This document shows positions 38,401 to 45,914 of a DNA stretch of 64,000 bases, one piece after another. The notes beneath the pieces are model-generated. The model saw nothing but the letters and a program-made list of their open reading frames with translations, did no database searches and was not told the origin of the DNA. The number at the start of each line of letters is the position of its first letter. Within the stretch, counting starts at the first letter, position 1. The position numbers and the translations under genes were made by a program. This DNA comes from a virus: the IMG/VR virus record IMGVR_UViG_3300046168_000058, positions 1 to 64,000 of that record; one strand, given 5' to 3'.

Positions 38401-41077
38401 TGGCTAGGTGTCCAGCTTCATGGAAGAAAGCTCCTATTGGGTCATTGTTGAATTGAGTTCTGTTTAAATATATTACTCCGTTCCCTAGAAGATCTCTTTC
38501 AAAAGTACCCGGCATTGTCATATCGGAACTTGGTGTACGATCCGAAACAATCACCCGAAGATTTTTCATCTTCTCAGGGTTAGCTCTCCATAGATTGGCC
38601 ACCCAATCCTGAACAGCGGCAGCCTTGCGCCCGTTGTCAATGTCGTTTAAATTTTCATCCGATATGCCAGACAACTCAAGAAGCCCGCTGGTCATACCGT
38701 CAGCACTGTTGTAGGTGTTATACGGTGCAGTGTACCCTGCCCTATTTATAACACCTGTAGAGCCGTCTGGCGTAACCTGCATATTCTGGTATTGAATATC
38801 CGTTTCAGTGAAATCATTGGATGCGCTTCTAAGAGAAGAAACAGTTGCACCGACGATACCTGGACCCGTACCAATAATACCCTCAGCCGCAATATCATCG
38901 TAGTTCAAAGGCTCACCCGCCTCATTAGCCCATATCTGTGCAAGGAGCTCACCTGACATACCTGAAAGTGAATCTGCGCCAAGCTCTGTAGCTGCGTTAG
39001 TTACTTTCTGGAATTTAGTAAACCTCGGAGCGTTCTTCTCAGCGTATTTTATGTTCTGAGCCCAGCTCGCACCATCGATCATTTTACCACCGTTCAGACC
39101 GAGCTCACGCAATCCATTCATCTTACCTGCCATACCGGCAGATAGTGAGTCCATTAAAGCAATAGGAATGCCTCGTTTTAATGCTTTGTCACGGATTTTG
39201 TTAAAAAGAACAGGATTGGTTGAAGAGTCCAGAGCGGCAGCAAGAACAAAAGGATCCTTGTCATCAATACCGAGCTCACGGAGAGACTCCATGACACTAC
39301 CCACTGCTTCTAAATTAAATGAAGCAAGACCCCAACTAGCACTTACTCCAATTCCTGTGCCTTGTAGAACGCCTTTTATTAGACCAGACTTACCCGGTCC
39401 AAGACCTTGATAAAGAGCACCTCCAGCAGCTGCAACTGGAACTGCTGTCATTGCCGCTTTGAATGTGGACGGTAGGAAAGATGCCATAGACTCGACAAAC
39501 ATCGTAGTCGCAGCACCCGGGTTCATTAGTATATTACCTAACGCATCAAGGAAATTCTCGCTCTTGATCTTTTTATACCTCTCCATCGAGGTAGTTGTAG
39601 GAAGCTTCTCAATTTGTGATGATAGTTCGACCATGTTCTGGATATCGTCCAGATCCAAAGTCCCTGTAAGAATCTCATCCGTATAATCACCCAGTTCAGA
39701 AGTCATCATCCCACGCTGCACCGCCGTACCTAAATGCTCTAACCATCCAACCGTATCCGCCTGCTCAAATATTTCATTAGCAAGACCAAACTCGGATGCT
39801 AACGACAAGGTCTGCATTACATACTCCCTGGCCTCATCCATCTTCTTCTTAGACTCGGCATTCTTAGGTCCACCCGCATTCTTCAGGAACTCAAGTTGAG
39901 CATCCCTGGATGCGTTCTTAGCGGCGTAGACAGCCTGCATGACCTTAGCCATGTTTATACGCTCCTCGCCGCCTATTTCATTTAAAGCTTCCTCCAATGG
40001 GCGACCGTTATATTCAGTCATCCCGACCCTGCGCATCTCATCCAGATCAAGCGCATCCACATCCCTACGGCTTAAGCCCCGTGGCCTACCATCCTGCAAA
40101 CCGTTAAGGGAGAACATTACACCACGGTCACGCAATTGACGATCCCTGGATGTTAAATCCCTTTTCTTAAATACCCCGGCAAAATCACCTCTGGCGGCTG
40201 CCGCTGCTCGCTCATGCTGAGCACCTACTGATTTTGAAACCTGACCTGTTTTGTAATCAGGAAAAGATGATATCGGTCTTCTAGGATCGGTTGCCTCGAG
40301 ATTAACAACCTCCCCCGTCTTATAATCAACGACAGGGTTCTCAAAAGATTGTCTGTCTAAATATTCATTTAAAGCTTTTTTACTAGAAGATGAAGAACTG
40401 CCGCGAGATTTAAGCTGGTTGTCCATCTCCATGCGGACAGACATCGGAATAGCCGTAAGTTGATCCTGTAACGCTATCTTTTGCGCGTTAAACTGATCGG
40501 CTAAAGCCTGACGCTGATCTCTTTCGGCCTTTAGCTTTAGGTACTGCGACTTAAGACCATTTGGCTGATTCCACTGAGCAAACTTTCCTAGTCTTTGTCT
40601 TGCTGCGGCACGACCTTCAGGCTCACCGAAAAACCCATCGGGCTGCTTACTAATCTTAAGATCAGACTTATACATCTTATCAAGACTATTAAGATACTCA
40701 TCGTGATCGTCGTACTCGTTAAACTCATCAAAACCAGCGTAGAAAGGCTTAAGCTTGTTATTTATGAAATCGTCGTAGCGTTTATTATACAGACTGGCTG
40801 ACTGATTGTGATTGCTCGCGTAACTGGATATGTAAGAAAGATTCTTTTTTGCCTGTCCGTACGCATCAAGCTCATCCCCAAATACATTATAACCCGTAGG
40901 CTCCTGAGCTGGAGTATCATACGATATCTCCTGGGCCATTGGTTGGGGAGCTTCCGGCATCGGCCCTCCAAAGGGCTGATACTTCCTGGGGGTAGGCTTG
41001 CTTAAAAATTGCGACAGATCCTGGTCATTCTCTTTGTCGTAATCCGACAGCAAATCAAGCTGGTCGAAATCTGACAT
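29438..41077 (-). CDS. Giant polyvalent ejection protein with zincin motif and LPD38-like C-terminus (3879 aa)
   Basis: One 11.6-kb reading frame, the largest in the window. Visible modules are hydrophobic, membrane-prone segments at about 520-580 (AAMTAVPVAAAGGAL…); a zinc-metalloprotease motif HEAGH at 886-890 (context GAFFHEAGHLARDS) followed by an acidic helix; a long Lys-rich, coiled-coil-rich middle (about 1100-2700); and a C-terminal domain near 3460-3660 (VDFNQKGTFTQTLGSMFVFFGASVN) typical of large polyvalent-protein-associated domain 38. Such proteins are packaged in the head and injected with DNA. The protease may process host or virion proteins. No RNA polymerase motifs were found. 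Confidence 0.85.
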   Translation of the reverse strand: MSDFDQLDLLSDYDKENDQDLSQFLSKPTPRKYQPFGGPMPEAPQPMAQEISYDTPAQEPTGYNVFGDELDAYGQAKKNLSYISSYASNHNQSASLYNKRYDDFINNKLKPFYAGFDEFNEYDDHDEYLNSLDKMYKSDLKISKQPDGFFGEPEGRAAARQRLGKFAQWNQPNGLKSQYLKLKAERDQRQALADQFNAQKIALQDQLTAIPMSVRMEMDNQLKSRGSSSSSSKKALNEYLDRQSFENPVVDYKTGEVVNLEATDPRRPISSFPDYKTGQVSKSVGAQHERAAAAARGDFAGVFKKRDLTSRDRQLRDRGVMFSLNGLQDGRPRGLSRRDVDALDLDEMRRVGMTEYNGRPLEEALNEIGGEERINMAKVMQAVYAAKNASRDAQLEFLKNAGGPKNAESKKKMDEAREYVMQTLSLASEFGLANEIFEQADTVGWLEHLGTAVQRGMMTSELGDYTDEILTGTLDLDDIQNMVELSSQIEKLPTTTSMERYKKIKSENFLDALGNILMNPGAATTMFVESMASFLPSTFKAAMTAVPVAAAGGALYQGLGPGKSGLIKGVLQGTGIGVSASWGLASFNLEAVGSVMESLRELGIDDKDPFVLAAALDSSTNPVLFNKIRDKALKRGIPIALMDSLSAGMAGKMNGLRELGLNGGKMIDGASWAQNIKYAEKNAPRFTKFQKVTNAATELGADSLSGMSGELLAQIWANEAGEPLNYDDIAAEGIIGTGPGIVGATVSSLRSASNDFTETDIQYQNMQVTPDGSTGVINRAGYTAPYNTYNSADGMTSGLLELSGISDENLNDIDNGRKAAAVQDWVANLWRANPEKMKNLRVIVSDRTPSSDMTMPGTFERDLLGNGVIYLNRTQFNNDPIGAFFHEAGHLARDSMFNDEQLLTIYDGLSYEEKLSAFAEQEEYGVRGKMFSEYSEAEQKQIQKRYKQLQKKGPLHAADEWFSMQFVNILAGGKVDKSVKTEMQSWLRKYAFPFLKKYAGSEKLGGSMKDQLSAKILEHMGRSPSGKKFSFKNVDSAGTRTNFNAENMRAPEGSSAISGLSDMEGLNFLVGRIKGEFTTPKERANFAKDFNTFVGKNALDTNTSFWTDREVEVATAVEKDRDSSLDQTYGDQEIADMSRTAQLLPRGRVQEMKEVDFAEPEIKETGEGAKERAPKEPELFEVEVEDPDKSLPDVEKEIEEVGADGSVVKKKVKGRPTKKVKGKIVKKTIKQTLAGDDKKTVTQIELPDGTVRDLTPGELNKYKEKPKVPDIPKDKPQPGIVGRSPYDTKREKSEWEKGNRFRVTLSTPGLRGKVETKYFKTRAEATKAAKEFENEFGRKALKNTLKKQAAMKATLADPKKFKALYNKTKKALGEGASIAQIIEKAFGLKDLMSNSLFGDLYAARHLAEDKVHSDLGAKGERGIVKMPSIIEIEEDLYLSQAEHDEALKLLQNREAELVRGLEADRKNYATLTTTKAPSFATDKEKELWTKASENGDQKTLSKLADKWIKKGDSDYKFDTVEVVNILKDKKTKQEFVQKIVGGKFKNIGKLTKKNRAYFKETTQTDMIDPAAISDKQIQAQLKKYRAKLGKKSYQIRFKVSKKKQKKKDYTKVESFSPLRKLVNLEKEIKDAEKTLKFVREYREALIPESKAFMWSEMPHPSYYVDAGGKRTNMRMKLGALNTGPNKNITYWSKNKDGEWKKNNLSNGQATLLQFIENFKPGERKDWDFLGSDISKSDYIVNVKSIRAGMLNPTGTRNEPMTYIPKTKDEDGDLVEGPNKARSIGGFQSEKGTTYFAYAIQQAIDLERKAKNRIDLMNSDPSLDEQHVISVALGKNFESRNELFESTWQYRYKALTDRMFKEAGRRIEQYKEELKKLDAGDKEAEAIEKSIENLKRYQKSLVPRLDDIYNSEAFSARGAEENPYFPKVQGGKPFSGAFDEWDYFHKREEAIEDYFNYVESDLAERYKNLIEYKSDKFPDFEGTDPDATDKDLIEKASQTNKKRTAFEAYIAKTYKNEQNPGADSVFEWLKQRQLDYIEHLEGKLDEKKEDAKKKRPLFPFYQRENIDTGPDVAESSFKGDGPGWQTYLNQSIAPDSKGRTQYVKSFDDSGFDYREIGEEADDKIPAREQVHGGFVRGNVDEGFDVMAAARKLAKGNPEKKKQKKIIKELQKRVARLLKGDVSKENISTKGKDGEVRTKEEITRMAKEQAKRLQQDLETAVRRFEAAEATKEDPNVVNIPSRLDLDMVSDFVAPESGYEVTYTRSNGDDMTVVWKLNEEGDGDWYLKTNKDKTFRQVIAQRISELRAKQIPLVLQLKKDEKVEAEIADLDRQITVWNNDMQYLNDTYMEEVDQRLLSADKRLDLVSAADVAKFFWNGQGVLSDLTRLEQMPSSKKPKGSTLVQSMPGAPGGGFLLFVWDDFIKSMYKKLNIKNFKVDYLEKKKDTVDPLGEASKDTLWEGKSVRITVDANGRAVLYDSTNKSINLKDDQLASIVQNAFGKDRKAVAKDLEKLNTKKGKKKAAKKAKKKQQRKEAYADSFEKKQFRYEADNQYFYVNGKLRDDSLFNREVPSYEYVQATLAPIFQAVVDARRVDIFGTSKRKDKTIMDRDMQKHTSDQEKQGDANDDTPEGFDADFEEETRTDKDMGKTKDSDFEESEGEGIKDKLDPSINADDIVTKNLNKNEKTAATIRQLLFNLKSGGRKVSVGDVVKQFQGADEQVEFDFWKAFGMDVPPKNMKLYGYAWQKKIKESKLFPVFKARVLDSKSPFLGARLEEQTFSLKEKIKSVDQYNDALSLMDRLFKKTGSNAKSRQELGVRLNALNGGKPITKHGFMNSLVDNSRAATKPLEDILKDLGASKALKENLDIHALWHQYFGKTDEVVKQSELIYIEPIKEALRNHNVTNREFGEYLIARIAPSKNIHLKELYKELMAEAKGETKKNIQKTIKKHGDALSGVKTATAIKVVQSMEKDPNFKAFLDDPSNPLQTFYDMNMSSLNLRNDGGLIQSGADINERTAMINASSYFNWKKQGGSKYMYKSDGKESAYSYAPMQGFDGQTERLNDLEEVYQIAGKSSSSSGRAWDQPKQQFLFEASYGRDAKSVGPDPEMVFSVAQSQYFDGALRAHKNEVAQAYGRAFELMRAVAFYGQKNVTGLPIPKLDSFEGGKDLEAKIKQDPTISENLRERVFGVDGIFEKDFQELTMKNGYEVKEQKIEFYDEDGKKREKTVDGLKFYRREMSEKLRNDPLTFVYRKNGVPMYIKFKQNKAGMQSAASLKNLNFEALPGPLQTFAWFTRNMAQLFTSKNPAFLFPNFARDLLTAAIHLSEDDKVTLMGKALDPKRIALMMKDIAKVEVDTGNKIATKLDNLPKDPKELAEYGKNLSVSGDYKRLYQFYKQSGGKVGYFRSKPLTELIADVQELTGKPGKAKEAWMATLNYLDAGNTAIENSIRLASFSAALEQGRSAQEAAKIARNITVDFNQKGTFTQTLGSMFVFFGASVNSTHRLFKTLHTRGLKKSIALISSIAGASALHAILQRMLNYDEDEEAEPKYDKINSFLRDTNVTFAFEDGSNARIPLPLGYNIFWALGQTVGDIFSRWNGKGGGGPVEWMERNAQAIVNATNPLASGSWGTFMVPTPIVPIVELANNRNFMGAEIRKEDRDFEPSLAAYMNDPKRTEQYWTEISKWVNTMLGGSEAVKGSFSSFFGYHPLEGFEDSVVSWNVSGSQLEHLMTAYLGGPGQILNSFIGSAIAPMISDKIDYKAPEINNIPIINRFYRSSVSNSSLKNMYYQLRDKKLAAEKQLRISKAVSSKEYNQHKNALKDFIALDSYVKRADSLRKKIRDSILKVEQNDSLSRLQKSQRIAELEKKENNAYIATIKKARALGIVN

Positions 41078-41080
41078 GGA

Positions 41081-43057
41081 CTATCTTCCGAAAAAGTCTG
41101 CCGGATTTAGATCTTCAGCCGAGAAATTATCGAAAAACCTTTTCTTTTTAGCTTCCTGAACGATTCTTTGTCCAGAAGGATCTAAGCCTCCTGATTGTAA
41201 TCTGCGATACTCTTCAGGAGTTAACTGTCTAGGCTCAAATTTGCGGGCTACCCCTTTCTCTGGAAGAGCAAGCTGCTGCTGCCTTCTGTGATGATTGATG
41301 ATATTCTGAGTAGAAACATCAGTGCCGTCTTTAGCTCTTCTAAACTGCTCGGGTGTTATCTTTTTAGGCATGCCGCCAGGATGTAAAGGAACCCCCTGAG
41401 GAGTTGGGATAGACGCATTTCTTTGAAGTTTTATCGGTCCATCTGGCCCCATAGTCATCTTTGGATTAAATTTGTCTTTAAGCTTGTTAACACCTCTTTT
41501 AATTAGATTGCCTGAGCCTGGTAGTCTTCTATCCAAGTACCTTCTACCCGCCTCCGCAGCCCCGAGTCCAGCGGCTGTAAGGAAAGGCCATAATGGCATA
41601 CCGTCTTCGTCTGTTTGTGGAGCTGGAGATGGCTCGTCCAAGGAGGGTTTCTGGTACGGCTCGTTTAGACTTCCGCGATTCAAATAGTTCAGGGCATCCT
41701 GTTCATTCGTGAACATCGCATCGCCGTAATCCTGCATATCGTTAGTCATACGCCGGGTGCCTTTGTTTACATTTACATTAAACTTGGAACCATCTTTAAA
41801 AGTGAATCGGTTGTCAGCAGCTCCCTGATTACGAAGATTAGCAAGCATAGCACCAGCGTTTTCCGGACGATATGGCTCACTCCCCATAGACAGAGATCCT
41901 CCTCTGGCTGCCGGTGCCAAAACCTGTTTCGCAGTGTCCATACCTCCCGCACGCTCAAAAGCATCCCCGAACTCCACAGTCTCAATGCGGCCATCATCGT
42001 GCTTGAACATGGCAGTACCAGGATTCTCCATACCTGTTCTGGCCATATACTCTTCTCTTGATACCTGTCCAGGAGCTCCGTTTTTATTTTCAGGATCATT
42101 AGGATCCACATAAATATTACCTGAGGCGGCAATCTCCTGCAAAGTTTTGTTTCTACGCTTTTCCCTGGCATCATCCGCACTGTTATAAGCACCCGCGGTT
42201 TTACTTTTTATATAACGCTCCCGCATTTGAGCCTGCGTATCAGCGTCAAGCTCATCAAACGATTTACCAGTGGCAAGGGCTCCGTGAGGGCTCTTATTCC
42301 AAGCTTCTCGCATGTCAGCTTCTCTACCCTCCATTATCTCACGGGTTCGAGCTTCTTGCTTTGCTTTACGATTGTCACGGCTATCCTCCCGCTTCATATC
42401 TCTTCTGGATCTGTTTAACTGATCCCTCTGAATACCCTCTTTAATAAGCTCGTTATGTGAACGCTTTCCGCTGAAACCACCCATCGCATCTGCAGCCCTA
42501 AAAGAGTTTACTCCTGGGCTGTTACCTTGGGGCGCGGGCTCTCGTGCTTCTACATTTTGCTGATATTCGGGATCCGCTAAAAGATCATCTAAAGACCTTT
42601 GGCCTGTAGGTTGTACTGGAAAGCCAGCGTCGTTCGAGCTTGGAGCTTCGCGAAAATCTAGTGCATCCATCCCCGCTCCGAGAGCGGTAGCTCCTACTCC
42701 TACTTGCAAACCAGGTTTGATGTAATTTTTTGGCGTTAAAAACTCCTTACCTAAGTTAACCGCAGCATCAAATCCCTCTTTACCTTTTTTTGCGGCTTTA
42801 AAAGCTGGTATTAGTTCAGCAGCAGTCAGAGCAGCGTCCATAGCATCGCCCCCGGTCCAGTCTCGATCGTAGTTAGGGTCTCCCATTAAATCACCCCTAA
42901 CAGCATCGTTAATCATACCGCCGACTTCCATTGGAGCTCCAAATAAAAACTGCCCACCACCTTTCATGCCTCGAGTAAACCAGTTATCATCATCCTCCGG
43001 CTCAAATAAATACTTTTTAGCAGCGGCTATGTTTTTTTGACTCTGAGTTAATGCCAT
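41081..43057 (-). CDS. Internal virion protein (658 aa)
   Basis: Gly/Arg/Asn-rich, with an N-terminal amphipathic region (GGQFLFGAPMEVGGMINDAVRG), Ala-rich helices that could insert in membranes (VGVGATALGAGMDAL) and a charged, disordered middle (RRDMKREDSRDNRKAKQEARTREI). It lies directly before the giant protein gene with a 3-nt gap. Most probably a partner of the giant protein in the ejectosome. Family not recognised. Confidence 0.65.
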   Translation of the reverse strand: MALTQSQKNIAAAKKYLFEPEDDDNWFTRGMKGGGQFLFGAPMEVGGMINDAVRGDLMGDPNYDRDWTGGDAMDAALTAAELIPAFKAAKKGKEGFDAAVNLGKEFLTPKNYIKPGLQVGVGATALGAGMDALDFREAPSSNDAGFPVQPTGQRSLDDLLADPEYQQNVEAREPAPQGNSPGVNSFRAADAMGGFSGKRSHNELIKEGIQRDQLNRSRRDMKREDSRDNRKAKQEARTREIMEGREADMREAWNKSPHGALATGKSFDELDADTQAQMRERYIKSKTAGAYNSADDAREKRRNKTLQEIAASGNIYVDPNDPENKNGAPGQVSREEYMARTGMENPGTAMFKHDDGRIETVEFGDAFERAGGMDTAKQVLAPAARGGSLSMGSEPYRPENAGAMLANLRNQGAADNRFTFKDGSKFNVNVNKGTRRMTNDMQDYGDAMFTNEQDALNYLNRGSLNEPYQKPSLDEPSPAPQTDEDGMPLWPFLTAAGLGAAEAGRRYLDRRLPGSGNLIKRGVNKLKDKFNPKMTMGPDGPIKLQRNASIPTPQGVPLHPGGMPKKITPEQFRRAKDGTDVSTQNIINHHRRQQQLALPEKGVARKFEPRQLTPEEYRRLQSGGLDPSGQRIVQEAKKKRFFDNFSAEDLNPADFFGR

Positions 43058-43080
43058 AGGAAAAATGTATATCCCCTAAT

Positions 43081-44841
43081 TTAAGGCATCAACCGCTTGT
43101 AATTCTTCTTAATCGATCCTAAAGGAGCCCGCATGAACCCGTCGGGGCACATCATGGATGGATTTTTGCGTAACATCCGATTGCTTATCTTTTTCTTTTT
43201 CGGGGTCTTGAATGTCGTTGCACTGTCAATGTTATACAGGGCGATGGCCGCGGCCAGGACATGATCATCATGATGACCCGGAGCAGCCTCAGGCTTACCC
43301 CGATCATTGATTACAAAAGTTTTGAACTCTTTTAATACATCCGCATCAGGAATATCCACATTTTCCTCGATAATTTCCGAAGCCAGATGGTCTATAACAG
43401 TCTTTCGTGTAATTTTATCCGTAGACCACCCAAAACTCTTCTCAACCATGCCCATAGAATCGTTATATTTACGCCTCCTATAAACAGATAAGCCCATCTC
43501 CAGTAGATACTTTAATAAGGCCAGCCCAGAATTGTTAACTTCAGGGATTACGAACGCATTTCCATAAAATCTAGCAGCCGCTTCGACCTCATGCGCTAAT
43601 ATGCCAATATCTACGCGCGAATGGTGCAATGCAACCAATCGGGGAACATGCCAATTGCCATGCCAATCCTCAAAAGGAGCTCTCCAGACCTGTACAGAAT
43701 GGTAATCCGGATCGGCGGCCAAGCCCTGGGTCTGCTGGTCCTCGCCAGTGCATGTATCCGCAGATATTAAATACTTGGAATCATACTCAGGCTCATCATA
43801 AATCTTCCACATACCAGCCCTATCGGGCGTAAATGAAGCGTTTTTGCTGTCACCCTGAACAGCTAAATTCCCAATACGGCATTTCTGACCGCTACACGCT
43901 CTGTGCATAGACTCAACATTCGCCATATGAAACCTAGGGCGGGATGACATAAGGAAACATTCATCAGGATCCGAAGGATACTCCTGCCGGAACTTACTTA
44001 AATCACCGTTGCACTTGTCCTGGAGGACACGACGACGCCAATGCAGCTGCTCATAGTTAACATCAAACCGTTCCATCTCCTGCTTCTCGTCCTCGGTCAT
44101 CGTATCAATGAAGTCCTGCTTCATATCATCGTTCGCAAACGGTACTACGGAGTCCTCAAATTCAAACCAGGCGGCGAATATCTTGGCCCATTCATTGTCC
44201 TGAACCCATGTCCTATAGAACCAGCCATTCGGACCGTTCGGTGTGGAATCAGCCACAACCAGGGATACCGCATCCCCATCATATAAAGACTGCAAATAAC
44301 CCAGAGCCGGGTCACGCTCGCCCTGCATAGGCCAGAACGCAACCTCCGTCATGTTACCAACCTGGATTGTTCCGCTTCTTCCCGCGTTTTTGGAACCCGC
44401 AGTTTCCTTTCCGTATTGGCTTCTTGTTTTTAGCTTTATCAGATCCGCGAGATTGCCACCGTCCTCCAGGTTTGTTCCTGTACCGTCCCACGGAAAAAGA
44501 TCGTTTTCCGCGTATCTTCGATATATCTCGAAAACTTTGTCCGATGTACCGCTTATGTCCCCCATCAGACTCCCGCTTAAGTTCTCGTACTTTCTCATAT
44601 GATGATATGTCAGGGCTTGCGCGCATGTGCTCGCTCCCTTCTGACGAGGTTTCAGAATGATCATCTTGCATGGGAGACCTTCAATTTGGCATTTTCTGTA
44701 ATGGGCGAACATACGCTTCTGCAGCGTATTGGCTTTTGGTTTGATATCTTTACCACGCTTATCTTTGATTACCGCAAATGTTGAAAACCAGACCTCCGGA
44801 TCAATGCGGATGAGGTCTGCCAGCTGCTCTGAATCACTCAC
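43081..44841 (-). CDS. terL: Terminase large subunit (586 aa)
   Basis: Packaging ATPase and nuclease. Walker A variant KPRQKGAST at residues 64-72, an acidic ATPase region before it continues into VVADSTPNGPNGWFY, and the RNase H-like nuclease residues in LISADTC (about 350), IPEVNNSG (about 425) and HHDDHVLAAAIAL (about 525). Length and motif order are normal. The gene is separated from the small subunit by six tiny genes and one 291-aa gene. Confidence 0.92.
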   Translation of the reverse strand: MSDSEQLADLIRIDPEVWFSTFAVIKDKRGKDIKPKANTLQKRMFAHYRKCQIEGLPCKMIILKPRQKGASTCAQALTYHHMRKYENLSGSLMGDISGTSDKVFEIYRRYAENDLFPWDGTGTNLEDGGNLADLIKLKTRSQYGKETAGSKNAGRSGTIQVGNMTEVAFWPMQGERDPALGYLQSLYDGDAVSLVVADSTPNGPNGWFYRTWVQDNEWAKIFAAWFEFEDSVVPFANDDMKQDFIDTMTEDEKQEMERFDVNYEQLHWRRRVLQDKCNGDLSKFRQEYPSDPDECFLMSSRPRFHMANVESMHRACSGQKCRIGNLAVQGDSKNASFTPDRAGMWKIYDEPEYDSKYLISADTCTGEDQQTQGLAADPDYHSVQVWRAPFEDWHGNWHVPRLVALHHSRVDIGILAHEVEAAARFYGNAFVIPEVNNSGLALLKYLLEMGLSVYRRRKYNDSMGMVEKSFGWSTDKITRKTVIDHLASEIIEENVDIPDADVLKEFKTFVINDRGKPEAAPGHHDDHVLAAAIALYNIDSATTFKTPKKKKISNRMLRKNPSMMCPDGFMRAPLGSIKKNYKRLMP

Positions 44842-45132
44842 TTAGCACTTCCAGCGTCTACGCGCCTGCCGAAGTCTGCTATTGGGGTCTTTAGCTGCCT
44901 TTGGAAATTTTTTCATCTGACCTGCAGAACGGGAGCAATAGGATTTACGACGCTTGGCCGATTTACTCCCCTTCTTTACCTTGCCGGTCACAGCTCCTTT
45001 GAGCTTGGATCCAGGATTATCCTTACGATACTTCGCAATACCCTTCTTTGTCATACCAGCACCCTTCTTGGTTGGGCGTTTATGCCCTCCCCCAATCGTG
45101 TGCCCTTTCATAGAACCCTTCTTACTTGCCAT
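44842..45132 (-). CDS. Very basic protein, DUF6321-like (96 aa)
   Basis: Lys/Arg/Gly-rich, with the pattern KKGIAKYRKDNPGSKLKGAV…KRRKSYCSRSAGQMKK…DPNSRLRQARRRWKC. This is a recurring signature in aquatic phages and large DNA viruses that I associate with DUF6321. The gene abuts terL (no spacer). Function unknown; charge and position suggest binding to DNA during packaging or within the virion. Confidence 0.75.
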   Translation of the reverse strand: MASKKGSMKGHTIGGGHKRPTKKGAGMTKKGIAKYRKDNPGSKLKGAVTGKVKKGSKSAKRRKSYCSRSAGQMKKFPKAAKDPNSRLRQARRRWKC

Positions 45133-45235
45133 AACCTTTACCTTTTTTTACTGCACTTCGAGCAGCAGGCTTTTTTTTTCTGGGCATGTTCTTAATAGGT
45201 TTCTTCTTGGCGGATACTTTCTTTCCGTACTTCAT
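45122..45235 (-). CDS. Lys-rich micro-protein (37 aa)
   Basis: Frame MKYGKKVSAKKKPIKNMPRKKK…GKGYGK, about 40% Lys/Arg. It starts by TAATG overlap with the previous gene and overlaps the next by 11 nt. Similar tiny basic peptides flank it, so it is probably a genuine member of the basic cluster. Confidence 0.5.
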   Translation of the reverse strand: MKYGKKVSAKKKPIKNMPRKKKPAARSAVKKGKGYGK

Positions 45236-45489
45236 TACTTTTTCCTCTTTCTGATTGATGATGTTCGTTTTCCCATGCCAACACGCTTTTTTTCAGCTAC
45301 GACAGCTTTCTTACGCTTGCCGACGCCTTTCCATGTGACTGGGGTTTTCTTTGAAACTTTTTTGCTGGGTCTGCACTTCTTCACACCCTTGTTTTTCGAC
45401 GATCCACACGGGTTCCCTTTTTCGTCCTTCCACTTCTCTTTGAACCAACGCTTGAGCGCTGCACCCTTTGCCGTCTTTCTTACGGCCAT
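45235..45489 (-). CDS. Basic protein, DUF5872-like (84 aa)
   Basis: KGAALKRWFKEKWKDEKGNPCGSSKNKGVKKCRPSKKVSKKTPVTW, with KKAVVAEKKRVGMGK, matches the pattern I associate with DUF5872, found in phages and algal viruses, often next to terminase or capsid genes. Cys pairs (PCG, KKC) may bind metal. TAATG overlaps at both ends. Confidence 0.75.
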   Translation of the reverse strand: MAVRKTAKGAALKRWFKEKWKDEKGNPCGSSKNKGVKKCRPSKKVSKKTPVTWKGVGKRKKAVVAEKKRVGMGKRTSSIRKRKK

Positions 45490-45641
45490 TACTTCTTCTT
45501 TGCGCCCCCACGCTTACGGCATTTGGCTATAGCCCCGCTCGCATAGGCACTTGGGAATACCTTATACGATGCTTTTACCTTACGATAGCACGCGTCTTTG
45601 TTAGTCTTTTTAGCTCCGCTTTTTTTCTTTTTTGCTGGCAT
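45489..45641 (-). CDS. Small basic protein with DACYRKVKASYKVFPSAYASGA motif (50 aa)
   Basis: Lys-rich ends around the conserved core DACYRKVKASYKVFPSAYAS and CRKRGGAKKK. This core recurs as a short domain in virion-operon proteins of many aquatic phages. It couples to the next gene by TAATG. Function unknown. Confidence 0.7.
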   Translation of the reverse strand: MPAKKKKSGAKKTNKDACYRKVKASYKVFPSAYASGAIAKCRKRGGAKKK

Positions 45642-45723
45642 TATTCATTCTCCTTGCAAGAGCCTGACGACGCTTTACTTCACCAGGCGTGTTCATAAAT
45701 TTTATCTCTTCGAGGCTGTGCAT
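45610..45723 (-). CDS. Small basic protein (37 aa)
   Basis: MHSLEEIKFMNTPGEVKRRQ… ending in KKEKKRS. It starts by TGATG overlap with the preceding 61-aa gene and overlaps the following one by 32 nt. Charge and coupling fit the basic cluster; no family recognised. Confidence 0.5.
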   Translation of the reverse strand: MHSLEEIKFMNTPGEVKRRQALARRMNNASKKEKKRS

Positions 45724-45908
45724 CAGTCTTCTAAATCAAAATCTGCTTCAAATTCTACGCTCGTATCGCAAAAGCGTTCGATGACATTAACAGCGGCTAG
45801 AGCCATTTCTTCTTCGTCCAGGTCGGATTCTTCCCACCAGCGGACAAATAACGAGCTAACCTCATTCTCGAACTGCTCGATTGGTTGTAGTTTCTTTTTT
45901 CTTGGCAT
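45723..45908 (-). CDS. Small acidic protein (61 aa)
   Basis: Basic start (MPRKKK), then strongly acidic helices (EESDLDEEEMALAAVNVIERFCDTSVEFEADFDLED). It stands out as acidic within a basic gene cluster and may neutralise or chaperone its neighbours. No family recognised. Confidence 0.55.
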   Translation of the reverse strand: MPRKKKLQPIEQFENEVSSLFVRWWEESDLDEEEMALAAVNVIERFCDTSVEFEADFDLED

Positions 45909-45914
45909 AATAAA

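Noticed and set aside
29438-41077. N4-type virion RNA polymerase in the giant protein
   Set aside because: The T7-like polymerase motifs could not be found by eye; the recognisable parts are a zincin motif and an LPD38-like C-terminus.
44954-45532. 192-codon plus-strand frame across the basic gene cluster
   Set aside because: It is the complement of Lys-rich genes (giving Phe/Leu/Pro-rich sequence), crosses five well-supported minus-strand genes and has no start signal.
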